This document shows, piece by piece, positions 37,281 to 45,292 of a stretch of DNA of 64,000 bases. The notes under the pieces were generated by a model. That model saw nothing but the letters and a program-made list of their open reading frames with translations. It was not told the DNA's origin and did not search any database. Made by a program: the position numbers and the translations under genes. Source of the DNA: Thalassobium sp. (GTDB lineage Bacteria > Pseudomonadota > Gammaproteobacteria > Pseudomonadales > Oceanobacteraceae); assembly GCA_002733205.1 (NCBI GenBank), contig NVUW01000002.1, positions 1 through 64,000 of the forward strand, read 5' to 3'. The stretch's first letter is position 1. Every line of letters begins with the position of its first letter.

Positions 37281-37922
37281 TTACAACAGGCCATGATCAA
37301 TGGCCTTTAATACCGCCCGGGTACGGTCACGCACATTCAGTTTAGCCAGAATAAAGGACACCTGATTGCGCACCGTGCCGGTCGATTTATGCAATGCTCC
37401 GGCAATTTCCTGATTGGTATAACCGGCCGCAACCAGTCTGAGAACCTGTAACTCTGCGGCGGTCAGCGGTTCATCTGCCAGGCCGCTGTCGCTATCAAAT
37501 TCCAGCTCAAGCCGGTGCTCGCTGATTTTGCTTGTTACCGCCGGCTGCACCCACTGCCCGCCCTGATGCAGGGTTTCGATCGCGGCTAACAGTTCGTCCA
37601 GTGCAACGTCTTTACGCAGATAACCACGCGCACCACGGCGCATACATTCAAGCACCAGCTCATGGTCATCGAAGGTTGTCAGCACCAGCACCGGAATATG
37701 ACAACCACGCTGATACAACTCCGCCAGCAGCTCGGTACCGCTCATATTAGGCATGCGGATATCCAGCAGAATAACATCCGGCTGATACTCTTCTATTACC
37801 GCCAACCCCTGTGCACCATCACTGGCCTCGGCCACCACCCGGCACAGCGGACGCAGATGCAACAGCGTACGAATTCCCTCGCGTACCAGTTGCTGATCTT
37901 CAATAAGCACCACATTGATCAT
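37281..37922 (-). CDS. NarL/LuxR-type response regulator (DesR-like)
   Basis: DNA-binding partner of the adjacent kinase. The receiver domain has IEDQQLVREG (acidic pocket), the phospho-Asp in VILLDIRMPNMSG (about D54), and LTTFDDHEL and RGYLRKDVALDEL with the conserved Lys. The C-terminal LuxR helix-turn-helix has LTAAELQVLRLVAAGYTNQEI and KSTGTVRNQVSFILAKLNV. Its 213 residues are typical. The ATG overlaps the kinase stop (ATGA), so the two are translated together. Confidence 0.93.
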   Translation of the reverse strand: MINVVLIEDQQLVREGIRTLLHLRPLCRVVAEASDGAQGLAVIEEYQPDVILLDIRMPNMSGTELLAELYQRGCHIPVLVLTTFDDHELVLECMRRGARGYLRKDVALDELLAAIETLHQGGQWVQPAVTSKISEHRLELEFDSDSGLADEPLTAAELQVLRLVAAGYTNQEIAGALHKSTGTVRNQVSFILAKLNVRDRTRAVLKAIDHGLL

Positions 37923-39082
37923 ACGAGCAGTCCGTTATCCCAGGGTAAAGTCAGTGTGAGTTTTAAACCATGCCGGCCACATTCCCAGTCGCAGCGGCCA
38001 CCGATAGCCTGCGCCCGCTCCTGCATCCCGCGCATGCCATTACCGGGCACCGGCAGCTGCCGCAGGGCGCCGTTATCTTCTACTGTGAGCTGCAGGCTGG
38101 CACCCTGTTGCCGCAGTACGATAGCCGCGCGGCTGGCCTGGGTATGACGCAGAATATTGGTCAGCGCTTCCTGTGCACAACGCAGAATCACCTCGGCGCA
38201 ACGCACATCATCCATGATGAGATCCGGCGGAATCTGCAGCCATACCCGCGGACGCGGTACCGCCTCCAGCAGGGAGGTCAGCGCCTGACGTAAATCCAGA
38301 CCGCGCCGCTCGCGGAATTCAGAGACGGCTTCACGCATATCGCTGAGCAATAAATGGGCAATCGTCCCGGCGCGGTCAATGGCATGATCACGGGGCTGCG
38401 CCTCGGTATGACGGGCAATCTCCAGCTGAATACTGAGTGCGGCCAGATGATGCCCCAGCAGATCGTGCAGTTCACGGGCAATCCGTAAACGCTCATCACG
38501 CTTGCTGGCCGACGATAACAAACTCTGCGTGGCTTTCAGTTCGCGCACCAGCTGCGACGCATATTCACGCGCCTGCTGTTCGGCCTGCAGGGTAAAACAG
38601 ATATACAAAGCAAACAGATTAAACAGCGCATAGAGCACGCTGTTGATCAGTACGAAATCCTGATCAAACAGCAAGCCCTGGTATAAGCCGATCAGCAATG
38701 GCACCAGTAACGCCGCCAGCAGACAACTGCGCCAGCTGAAATAGCGCGGCAACTGCGCAATCACCAGAATCCACAATACCGCGCTGATACCACTGCCAAA
38801 TAACAGCATCAGCGACAGCGCGCTGACCATCGCCAACCAGAGCCATAACGGCGGCTGGCGGGCCTCACGCCAGGGCGGTAAGCGGGCCAGCACATTGGCG
38901 ACTAAATTGAGTACAAAAAGACCGCTTACCAACAGAATCCAGCTTGTTGTGGCCGGAACACGGGTAACGGCCTCGACCTGACTGAGCCACAAGAAGACCA
39001 GTGTGACGGCCAGAAAGCCGATGGTAAGCCCTGCCAGCACGACGTCTGCAGCAATAATTATATGGGGTTTGATTCTGTTCAC
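37919..39082 (-). CDS. DesK/NarX-like sensor histidine kinase
   Basis: Membrane kinase with about six hydrophobic segments in the first 190 residues and almost no periplasmic loops, a short coiled linker, then HisKA_3 (RIARELHDLLGHHLAALSIQ, phosphorylated His) and an ATPase domain (QEALTNILRHT, NGMRGMQERAQAIGG). This build is shared with DesK, which reads the membrane state. The frame stays open upstream to 39208, but that stretch is Cys-rich and holds a regulatory inverted repeat, so I use the GTG at 39082. That start has no strong ribosome binding site and is uncertain. Confidence 0.85.
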   Translation of the reverse strand: MNRIKPHIIIAADVVLAGLTIGFLAVTLVFLWLSQVEAVTRVPATTSWILLVSGLFVLNLVANVLARLPPWREARQPPLWLWLAMVSALSLMLLFGSGISAVLWILVIAQLPRYFSWRSCLLAALLVPLLIGLYQGLLFDQDFVLINSVLYALFNLFALYICFTLQAEQQAREYASQLVRELKATQSLLSSASKRDERLRIARELHDLLGHHLAALSIQLEIARHTEAQPRDHAIDRAGTIAHLLLSDMREAVSEFRERRGLDLRQALTSLLEAVPRPRVWLQIPPDLIMDDVRCAEVILRCAQEALTNILRHTQASRAAIVLRQQGASLQLTVEDNGALRQLPVPGNGMRGMQERAQAIGGRCDWECGRHGLKLTLTLPWDNGLLV

Positions 39083-39120
39083 GGCGTCAGTGTGCCAGAG
39101 GCGCTGCTGTTGCTGAATAG

Positions 39121-39177
39121 GGCAAATGTCATCTTCTGCCGATCCGGCGCAACACCGGCGATAACGTGACATTTGCC
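39121..39177. promoter_or_regulatory. Widely spaced perfect inverted repeat between kinase and porin genes
   Basis: GGCAAATGTCA (39121-39131) and TGACATTTGCC (39167-39177) are perfect 11-bp inverted copies with a 35-bp spacer, centres 46 bp apart. They lie in the divergent gap between the kinase and the MipA/OmpV gene. They are candidate paired binding sites for the DesR-like regulator encoded next door. Confidence 0.6.
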
Positions 39178-39236
39178 ACAAGCCGCCACACCAGCAGCGC
39201 TCTAGCATCGGTTTTCAACCATCGCCGGAGCCATGT

Positions 39237-40031
39237 ATGCATCTGCTTAATTCTTTTTTGTTTATTCCTGTCGGCTGCAGCCTCTGCATGGCACCTCTGA
39301 CTCCGGCACTTCATGCCAGTGAGACAGCGCCCGTTGAATACTGGCAACTGGAATACGGCGCCGGCACACTGCAGCGCTCAACACCCTGGCAACAGGCCGA
39401 CAATCAACAGTTCAGCTTTCCCCTGGTATCCGCCCGTCGCGGTGGCTGGCGCTTAGGCGTCGACGGAGCGTTGCTGCAATATCAGTGGCAGCAAAACAAC
39501 CTCAGCCTGAGTGGCGGCATCGGTTTGCGTGATGAGGTGTTCGACAGCCGCTTATGGGGCAAAGCCGACAGCCGCGACCCGGTATTTGATGGTTACCGCA
39601 GCAACGGTGGCGATACGACCCTGCAACTGCGCGGTGGCTGGGGCTGGCTGAATGGCGGCGTGGAGCAGGATATTTCGTCGCACTCCGGCGCTTTAACTGC
39701 CGATGCTGGCATTACCCTGCCGCTGTTTTATCTGCAGGGCGGTACACGCGCCCAACTGATTGCCGGTACCAGCTGGCTGAGCGAATCTTACAGCCGCTAC
39801 GTGTATGGCATCAGCCCGGAACAAAGCAATGAGCTGCGCCCCGAATACCGCCCGCAACAGGCCTTTAATCCACAACTGACATTGCAGGCGCTGTGGCCAA
39901 TCAGCCCGCAATGGCAGCTGCGCCTGCGCTGGCAGCAGGAATGGCTGGATGACACGCTGCAGGACAGCCCGCTGGTTGGTCAGCCGGTCAGTCGTCAGGT
40001 CATGCTGCTGCTCAGCTGGACCACGCCCTAG
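39237..40031 (+). CDS. MipA/OmpV family outer-membrane protein
   Basis: Secreted beta-barrel protein. A signal peptide of about 28 residues ends HAS. The mature part has alternating hydrophobic and aromatic strands and family features: YGAGTLQRSTPWQ, FPLVSARRGGWRLGVDG, and a C-terminal strand ending MLLLSWTTP. Its 264 residues match the MipA/OmpV family, whose members bind lytic transglycosylases or respond to osmotic or antibiotic stress. It is divergent from the DesK/DesR-like pair across a shared inverted repeat, so it is a likely target. A weak hairpin (40030-40045) overlaps its stop. Confidence 0.82.
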   Translation: MHLLNSFLFIPVGCSLCMAPLTPALHASETAPVEYWQLEYGAGTLQRSTPWQQADNQQFSFPLVSARRGGWRLGVDGALLQYQWQQNNLSLSGGIGLRDEVFDSRLWGKADSRDPVFDGYRSNGGDTTLQLRGGWGWLNGGVEQDISSHSGALTADAGITLPLFYLQGGTRAQLIAGTSWLSESYSRYVYGISPEQSNELRPEYRPQQAFNPQLTLQALWPISPQWQLRLRWQQEWLDDTLQDSPLVGQPVSRQVMLLLSWTTP

Positions 40032-40044
40032 GGCCTGAAGGCCT

Positions 40045-40206
40045 TTACTTCTGCGGTGACCAACGCACACACACCTGATCGCCGTAGTAGTTATCGGCAT
40101 AGTTACAGATAGCTGAGTTACAAGCCTGCGGCGCAGACGGTGTTGCCTTCTGCCTGATCTGATGACGGCTCAAAGCCTTACTGACTATGTTTTTTACCAG
40201 TTTCAT
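40045..40206 (-). CDS. Small basic protein with three cysteines (53 residues)
   Basis: I do not recognise this protein. It starts with ATG at 40206, preceded by AGGAG seven bases upstream, and ends with TAA at 40045. The N-terminal half is basic (MKLVKNIVSKALSRHQIRQK) and amphipathic-looking. The C-terminal half has CNSAICNYADNYYGDQVCV, with three Cys and a Tyr/Asn/Asp-rich core. It has no signal peptide or membrane segment. It lies alone on the minus strand between the MipA-like gene and sahR. The strong ribosome binding site and sensible codon use favour a real gene; its size keeps this uncertain. Confidence 0.55.
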   Translation of the reverse strand: MKLVKNIVSKALSRHQIRQKATPSAPQACNSAICNYADNYYGDQVCVRWSPQK

Positions 40207-40355
40207 TGCGGTTGCTCCTGTTGGTGCATCGGTGTGATCAAATAACCCCAGACTAAGCCTGCCCTATCAATAGCGGAAATCGTATTTTTATTAGGTTTCT
40301 ATTTGTTTTAACTATAAGTATGAGAATCCACTCGCCGCCCTCTTTTCCACCCCAG

Positions 40356-40387
40356 AAATCTATATCAAAAAAAATTGATATAGATTT
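40356..40387. promoter_or_regulatory. SahR-type operator, 13-bp perfect inverted repeat
   Basis: Left arm AAATCTATATCAA (40356-40368), six A, right arm TTGATATAGATTT (40375-40387): a perfect dyad. The right arm contains the -35 of the sahR promoter, so binding would block RNA polymerase. ArsR-family regulators bind such dyads, and autoregulation is usual. Confidence 0.8.
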
Positions 40388-40403
40388 GCAGTACGTCTAC
40401 ACT
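40375..40403 (+). promoter_or_regulatory. Promoter of the sahR-metK-ahcY-metF operon
   Basis: -35 TTGATA (40375-40380), a 17-bp spacer and -10 TACACT (40398-40403). The expected transcription start, 7-8 bases after the -10, falls at 40410-40411, the A of the sahR ATG. No ribosome binding site precedes that ATG, so the transcript may be leaderless. Confidence 0.6.
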
Positions 40404-40410
40404 GCGCAGC

Positions 40411-41439
40411 ATGAACACAGCGCCCGACTTACCTGAAATACCCGCAGCGACAGAAATGAGCCTGCAGCAACTGGCACAGGCAGCAAAAGCCGCCGGTGAT
40501 CCATTGCGTATGAGTATTCTGCAGCTGCTGGGTCAGGGGGCGTTTGGCGTGCTGGAGCTATGCCAGGTGTTTGGCATCAAACAATCGGCCATGAGCCACC
40601 ATTTAAAGGTGCTGGCCCAGGCCGGGCTGGTGAGTAGCCAGCGCGAAGGCAACAGTATTTTTTACCGCCGTCCACTGCTGACCGCCGATGATCACTGGAG
40701 CCGCTGGCTGAAGTCGCTGTTCACGGCCATTGATGCCGCCACCTCCGGACTGAACAACCACGCGGTTGAGCAGGTACTGAGCGAACGCGCCGAAGCCTGT
40801 GCTGAGTTCTTTGCCCGTCATGCCGGTGATTTTAAAGAACAGCAGGATCTGATTGCCTCATACGATCAGTACGGTGACGCCCTGGCGACCATTCTTGCCT
40901 CACTGACCGCACAGGCAGGAAAAGCCGCCAACACTGGCTACGCTCTGGAAATTGGTCCGGGTGAGGGCGCGTTTTTACCGCAGCTGGCACGCCGCTTCAG
41001 TGCCGTAACGGCGCTGGATATTTCGCCGGACATGCTCAGCAAAGCGCAGCAAACCGTCAGCCGTGAAGGGCTGCAGAATGTCCACTGCGTACTGGGGGAT
41101 ACCAGCACACTGCGGGCAGAACAGGACGGGCGGTTTGATTTTGCCGTCGCCAATATGGTGCTGCACCACGTGCCGGCACCGAAAACCATTTTCACCGATG
41201 TCGCTCAGCTGTTGCGCGATGGCGGTACATTGCTGGTCACCGATCTGTGTCGTCACGATCAGGTCTGGGCCAGAGAATCCTGCGGCGATTTGTGGCTGGG
41301 ATTCGAGCCAGCGGATTTATCCGCTTGGGCGCAGGAAGCTGGTCTGAGTGAAGGCCAGAGTCAGTTTTTAGGATTAAGGAACGGGTTTCAGATCCAGTTC
41401 CGTTTGTTTTACCGCGCAGCAGTTAATGGCCATAAGTAA
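40411..41439 (+). CDS. sahR: ArsR-family regulator fused to a SAM-dependent methyltransferase domain (SahR-like)
   Basis: The N-terminal ArsR winged helix (about residues 15-95: DPLRMSILQLLGQGAFGVLEL, KQSAMSHHLKVLAQAGLV) is joined to a class I methyltransferase-like domain (about 165-335: ALEIGPGEGAFLPQLA, TALDISPDMLSKAQ, VANMVLHHVPAP). SahR regulators of proteobacteria have this fusion, sense S-adenosylhomocysteine and control the methionine cycle. Here the gene leads metK, ahcY and metF and has a strong operator over its own promoter, which supports the name. The ligand is inferred from family and context. Confidence 0.85.
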   Translation: MNTAPDLPEIPAATEMSLQQLAQAAKAAGDPLRMSILQLLGQGAFGVLELCQVFGIKQSAMSHHLKVLAQAGLVSSQREGNSIFYRRPLLTADDHWSRWLKSLFTAIDAATSGLNNHAVEQVLSERAEACAEFFARHAGDFKEQQDLIASYDQYGDALATILASLTAQAGKAANTGYALEIGPGEGAFLPQLARRFSAVTALDISPDMLSKAQQTVSREGLQNVHCVLGDTSTLRAEQDGRFDFAVANMVLHHVPAPKTIFTDVAQLLRDGGTLLVTDLCRHDQVWARESCGDLWLGFEPADLSAWAQEAGLSEGQSQFLGLRNGFQIQFRLFYRAAVNGHK

Positions 41440-41481
41440 CGGCTGAAACCTGCGCGCTAACCATTATCAAGAGGGCTTACT

Positions 41482-42693
41482 ATGAGCGAATATTCGATTT
41501 TTACCTCCGAGTCGGTGTCTGAAGGACACCCGGATAAAGTTGCCGATCAGATTTCTGATGCCGTACTGGATGCGATTATTGCCCGCGACCCATACGCCCG
41601 CGTTGCGGTTGAGACTCTGGTAAAAACCGGTATGGCCGTGGTTGCTGGTGAAGTGACCACCTCCTGCTATGTTGACCTCGAAGACATCGTGCGCGATGTG
41701 ATTACCGGTATCGGTTACAACAGCTCTGATGTTGGCTTTGATGGCCAGACCTGTGCGGTTCTGAACGGCATTGGTAAGCAGTCAGTCGATATTAACCAGG
41801 GCGTTGACCGTGCTAAGCCTGAAGATCAGGGCGCCGGTGATCAGGGCCTGATGTTCGGTTATGCCACCAACGAAACCCCAAGCCTGATGCCAGCGCCGGT
41901 GTACTACGCTCACCTGCTGGTACAGCGCCAGGCAGAATTGCGCCGTAATGGTACCCTGCCGTGGCTGCGTCCGGATGCCAAATCTCAGGTCACCATTAAC
42001 TGGGAAAGCGGTTCACCCAAAGTAGACGCCGTCGTTCTGTCGACCCAGCACGACCCGAGCATCAGCCTCGAAGACCTGCGCGAAGCCGTGCTGGAAAACA
42101 TTATCAAGCACGTACTGCCAGAAGAATGGCTGCACGCTGACACCCTGTATCACATCAACCCGACCGGTAACTTCGTGATTGGCGGTCCGGTGGGCGACTG
42201 TGGTCTGACCGGCCGAAAAATCATTGTTGATACATACGGCGGCATGGCGCGTCACGGTGGCGGTGCATTCTCTGGCAAAGACCCATCCAAGGTTGACCGC
42301 TCAGCCGCGTACATGGGCCGTTATGTCGCCAAAAACGTGGTGGCAGCCGGTCTGGCTGACCGTTGTGAAATTCAGGTGTCTTATGCCATCGGTGTGGCTG
42401 AGCCAACATCTATTTCGGTCAATACCTTCGGCACCGGCAAGGTATCGGATATCGAACTGGCGAAAATCATCCGTTCCGTATTCGATCTGCGTCCGTACGC
42501 CATCCAGAACCAGCTGGAACTGCTGAACCCGATGTATCAGCTGACGGCCGCCTATGGCCACTTTGGTCGCGAGCCGTTCGAAACCAGCTACACCTATAAA
42601 GAAAACGGCGAAGAGAAAACCAAAACCTTCACCGCTTTCACCTGGGAACGTACCGACAAAGTCGACGCCCTGAAAGCAGCGGCTGGCCTCTGA
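41482..42693 (+). CDS. metK: S-adenosylmethionine synthetase
   Basis: Makes SAM from methionine and ATP in the cytoplasm. The N-terminal [20 protein letters not shown] is the methionine/ATP-binding signature. [38 protein letters not shown] and [16 protein letters not shown] are further MetK motifs with the metal and phosphate ligands. It has 403 residues across three similar domains, the normal length. GAGGG precedes the ATG. It lies 42 bp after sahR in the same operon. Confidence 0.98.
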   Translation: MSEYSIFTSESVSEGHPDKVADQISDAVLDAIIARDPYARVAVETLVKTGMAVVAGEVTTSCYVDLEDIVRDVITGIGYNSSDVGFDGQTCAVLNGIGKQSVDINQGVDRAKPEDQGAGDQGLMFGYATNETPSLMPAPVYYAHLLVQRQAELRRNGTLPWLRPDAKSQVTINWESGSPKVDAVVLSTQHDPSISLEDLREAVLENIIKHVLPEEWLHADTLYHINPTGNFVIGGPVGDCGLTGRKIIVDTYGGMARHGGGAFSGKDPSKVDRSAAYMGRYVAKNVVAAGLADRCEIQVSYAIGVAEPTSISVNTFGTGKVSDIELAKIIRSVFDLRPYAIQNQLELLNPMYQLTAAYGHFGREPFETSYTYKENGEEKTKTFTAFTWERTDKVDALKAAAGL

Positions 42694-42712
42694 GCTAACG
42701 TACACATTTAAC

Positions 42713-42762
42713 GTAGGGTGGGCATAGCCCACCACAACTCTGGTGGGCTATGCCCACCCTAC
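42713..42762. repeat. 22-bp perfect inverted repeat between metK and ahcY
   Basis: The arms 42713-42734 and 42741-42762 are exact reverse complements of 22 bp around the loop CAACTC. Each arm contains GGGTGGGC and AGCCCACC, so an arm is itself partly palindromic. GTAGGGTGGGC-type palindromes are dispersed repeats seen in many bacterial genomes. No T-run follows. In mRNA it would form a very stable hairpin inside the operon, ending 16 bp before the ahcY ATG. Confidence 0.9.
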
Positions 42763-42778
42763 AGATAGCGGAGAAAGT

Positions 42779-44161
42779 ATGAGCACATTCACCGATTACA
42801 AAGTTGCCGATATGTCCCTGGCCGACTGGGGCCGTAAAGAAATCAAAATCGCTGAAAGCGAAATGCCGGCGCTGATGGCGCTGCGCCGTAAGTACAGCGA
42901 GTCCAAGCCATTGGCTGGTGCGAAGATCATGGGCTGTATCCACATGACCATTCAGACCGCTGTTCTGATCGAAACCCTGATTGATCTGGGTGCCGATGTG
43001 CGCTGGTCTTCGTGCAACATTTTCTCTACTCAGGATCACGCCGCCGCAGCCATTGCTGCAGCGGGTATTCCGGTATTCGCCTGGAAAGGTGAAACCGAAG
43101 AAGAATTCCTGTGGTGTATCGAGCAGACCATTCTGGCGGAAAAAGACGGCAGCACCCCATGGGATGCCAACATGATTCTGGATGACGGCGGCGACCTGAC
43201 TGAGATGGTTCACGCCAAATACCCGGCCATGCTGAACAGCATCCACGGTATTTCTGAAGAGACAACCACCGGTGTTCACCGTCTGCTGGAAATGCTGGCC
43301 AAAGGCGAGCTGAAAGTACCGGCGATCAACGTCAACGATGCCGTGACCAAGTCTAAAAACGACAACAAGTACGGCTGCCGTCACTCCCTGAACGACGCCA
43401 TCAAACGCGGTACCGACCACCTGCTGAGTGGTAAAAAAGCACTGGTTATTGGTTACGGCGATGTGGGTAAAGGTTCTGCCGCATCTCTGCGTCAGGAAGG
43501 CATGATTGTTAAAGTCACCGAATGCGATCCAATCTGTGCCATGCAGGCCTGTATGGATGGCTACGAAGTGGTTTCTCCTTTCAATGGCGGCATCAACACC
43601 GGCACCGCCGAAGGCATCAACAAAACCTTGCTGGCCAACACCGATCTGCTGGTCACCACCACCGGTAACGTCAACGTCTGCGACCAGCACATGCTGGCGG
43701 CTCTGAAGTCCGGTGCGGTGGTGTGTAACATCGGCCACTTCGATAACGAAATCGACACCGCCTTCATGCGTAAAAACTGGGAGTGGGAAGAGATCAAGCC
43801 ACAGGTACACAAGGTTTACCGTGACAAAGCCGCTGACGACCATCTGCTGCTGCTGTCTGAAGGCCGTCTGGTTAACCTGGGTAACGCTACCGGTCACCCG
43901 TCACGCATCATGGATGGTTCTTTCGCCAACCAGGTTCTGGCGCAGATTTATCTGTACGAGCGCAAGTTCGCTAGCATGATGGAAGCCGAAAAAGCCGAAA
44001 GCGTGTACGTGAAAGTACTGCCGAAAAAACTGGACGAAGAAGTGGCCAAAGACATGGTGGAAGGCTTCGGTGGTGTGATCACCCAGCTGACCCCGGCGCA
44101 GGCAAAATACATCAACGTACCGGTTGATGGCCCGTTCAAGCCAGAAGCGTACAAGTATTAA
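42779..44161 (+). CDS. ahcY: S-adenosylhomocysteine hydrolase
   Basis: Splits the methylation by-product SAH into adenosine and homocysteine using bound [40 protein letters not shown], the NAD loop [12 protein letters not shown] (about residues 222-233) and the C-terminal KPEAYKY tail all match. The real start is the ATG at 42779 with GGAGA upstream, giving 460 residues; the frame runs further left through the inverted repeat but is not coding there. It is co-transcribed with metK and metF. Confidence 0.98.
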   Translation: MSTFTDYKVADMSLADWGRKEIKIAESEMPALMALRRKYSESKPLAGAKIMGCIHMTIQTAVLIETLIDLGADVRWSSCNIFSTQDHAAAAIAAAGIPVFAWKGETEEEFLWCIEQTILAEKDGSTPWDANMILDDGGDLTEMVHAKYPAMLNSIHGISEETTTGVHRLLEMLAKGELKVPAINVNDAVTKSKNDNKYGCRHSLNDAIKRGTDHLLSGKKALVIGYGDVGKGSAASLRQEGMIVKVTECDPICAMQACMDGYEVVSPFNGGINTGTAEGINKTLLANTDLLVTTTGNVNVCDQHMLAALKSGAVVCNIGHFDNEIDTAFMRKNWEWEEIKPQVHKVYRDKAADDHLLLLSEGRLVNLGNATGHPSRIMDGSFANQVLAQIYLYERKFASMMEAEKAESVYVKVLPKKLDEEVAKDMVEGFGGVITQLTPAQAKYINVPVDGPFKPEAYKY

Positions 44162-44167
44162 TAACAC

Positions 44168-44235
44168 CGCGGGCTCTGCCCGCGAACAATACTGAAGTAA
44201 TAACGGCAACAACAGGCTCAGGGGCTCCGGCCCCT
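44168..44235 (+). repeat. Two GC-rich hairpins between ahcY and metF
   Basis: CGCGGGC/GCCCGCG (44168-44174 and 44178-44184) with loop TCT, and GGGGC/GCCCC (44221-44225 and 44230-44234) with a 4-base loop. Neither has a following T-run, so they look like mRNA processing or stability elements within the operon rather than strong terminators. Confidence 0.6.
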
Positions 44236-44285
44236 CCTGCGTCATCGCGAAACAGACGGCAAACGCCGCAGAATACGAGGTCAGC

Positions 44286-45110
44286 ATGACCACTTTAAGT
44301 TTTGAGTTTTTCCCGACCCAGACCGAAGAAGGCACCAGCCGGGTTCTCGCCGTACGCGATGAACTGGCGGCGTTTAATCCGGAGTTTTTCTCGGTCACCT
44401 ACGGTGCCGGTGGTTCCACCCGTGGCCGTACCTTTTCGATGGTCGAAGCCATTCAGCAACGGGGCATTGCCGCCGCGCCGCATTTATCCTGTGTTGGTGA
44501 CAGCACCGCCGATTTGCGTGACCTGCTGCAACGCTATCAGGCGCTGGGCATTAACCGCATTGTCACCCTGCGTGGCGACCTGCCATCCGGCTCCGGCCTT
44601 GCCAGCAGCGAACTGCGTTACGCCAACGAACTGGTGGAATTTATCCGCAAGGAAACCGGCGACCATTTCACCCTTGAAGTGGCGGCTTACCCGGAAATGC
44701 ATCCGCAGGCGAGCAGCTTTGAGAAAGATTTGGAAAACTTTGTACGCAAAGTAAAAGCGGGCGCCGACAGCGCCATTACCCAGTACTTTTTCAACGCCGA
44801 CAGCTACTTCCATTTTGTTGATCGCGTGCGCGCGATGGGCGTGGACATCCCGATTATTCCGGGCATTATGCCGATCACCAATTACAGCAAGCTGGCGCGT
44901 TTTTCCGACAGCTGTGGTGCCGAAATTCCACGCTGGATCCGCAAGCAGCTGGAAGCCTACGGCGACGACAGCGACAGCATTGTGAAATTCGGTGAAGAAG
45001 TGGTTACCGACATGTGCCGTCGCCTGCTTGATGGCGGCGCACCAGGTCTGCATTTTTACACCCTGAATCAGGCTAAACCGAGCCTGGCCGTGTGGAAGAA
45101 TCTGATCTGA
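44286..45110 (+). CDS. metF: 5,10-methylenetetrahydrofolate reductase
   Basis: FAD enzyme that supplies methyl-tetrahydrofolate for remaking methionine from homocysteine. The N-terminal SFEFFPTQTEEG, TYGAGGSTRGRT, LRGDLPSG, AAYPEMHPQA and the FAD/folate pocket GADSAITQYFFNADSYF are typical; the C-terminal end GAPGLHFYTLNQA closes the TIM barrel. Its 274 residues are slightly shorter than E. coli MetF. GAGG lies five bases before the ATG. It completes the methionine cycle operon. Confidence 0.97.
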   Translation: MTTLSFEFFPTQTEEGTSRVLAVRDELAAFNPEFFSVTYGAGGSTRGRTFSMVEAIQQRGIAAAPHLSCVGDSTADLRDLLQRYQALGINRIVTLRGDLPSGSGLASSELRYANELVEFIRKETGDHFTLEVAAYPEMHPQASSFEKDLENFVRKVKAGADSAITQYFFNADSYFHFVDRVRAMGVDIPIIPGIMPITNYSKLARFSDSCGAEIPRWIRKQLEAYGDDSDSIVKFGEEVVTDMCRRLLDGGAPGLHFYTLNQAKPSLAVWKNLI

Positions 45111-45119
45111 TGCCTTCCT

Positions 45120-45146
45120 GCTCAGCCGTTTTTCGGCTGAGCTTTT
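45120..45146 (+). terminator. Rho-independent terminator after metF
   Basis: Perfect 9-bp stem GCTCAGCCG / CGGCTGAGC (45120-45128 and 45134-45142) with a T5 loop and TTTT after it. It marks the end of the sahR-metK-ahcY-metF operon. Confidence 0.92.
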
Positions 45147-45292
45147 ACATTATTCGGTCAGTTATCACTAAACCCGCCCATCAGGAGTACTTTTCTCTGC
45201 GGGTATGGAGAAAAACTCCCCCACAACAGACTGGATTCCTTTAGTGTGAGCAGTCCCTGAGATACACTCTGCGGCTGATCTGAGGAGTCAGC

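Noticed and set aside
39083..39208. N-terminal extension of the DesK-like kinase
   Set aside because: The translated extension is Cys- and Gln-rich, lacks similarity to kinases and covers a perfect inverted repeat that fits a promoter region better.
42695..43897. A 400-codon open frame on the minus strand opposite ahcY
   Set aside because: It is a shadow of the highly conserved ahcY gene. Its protein is rich in His, Gln and Val with no recognised domain, as expected of antisense frames in GC-biased genes.
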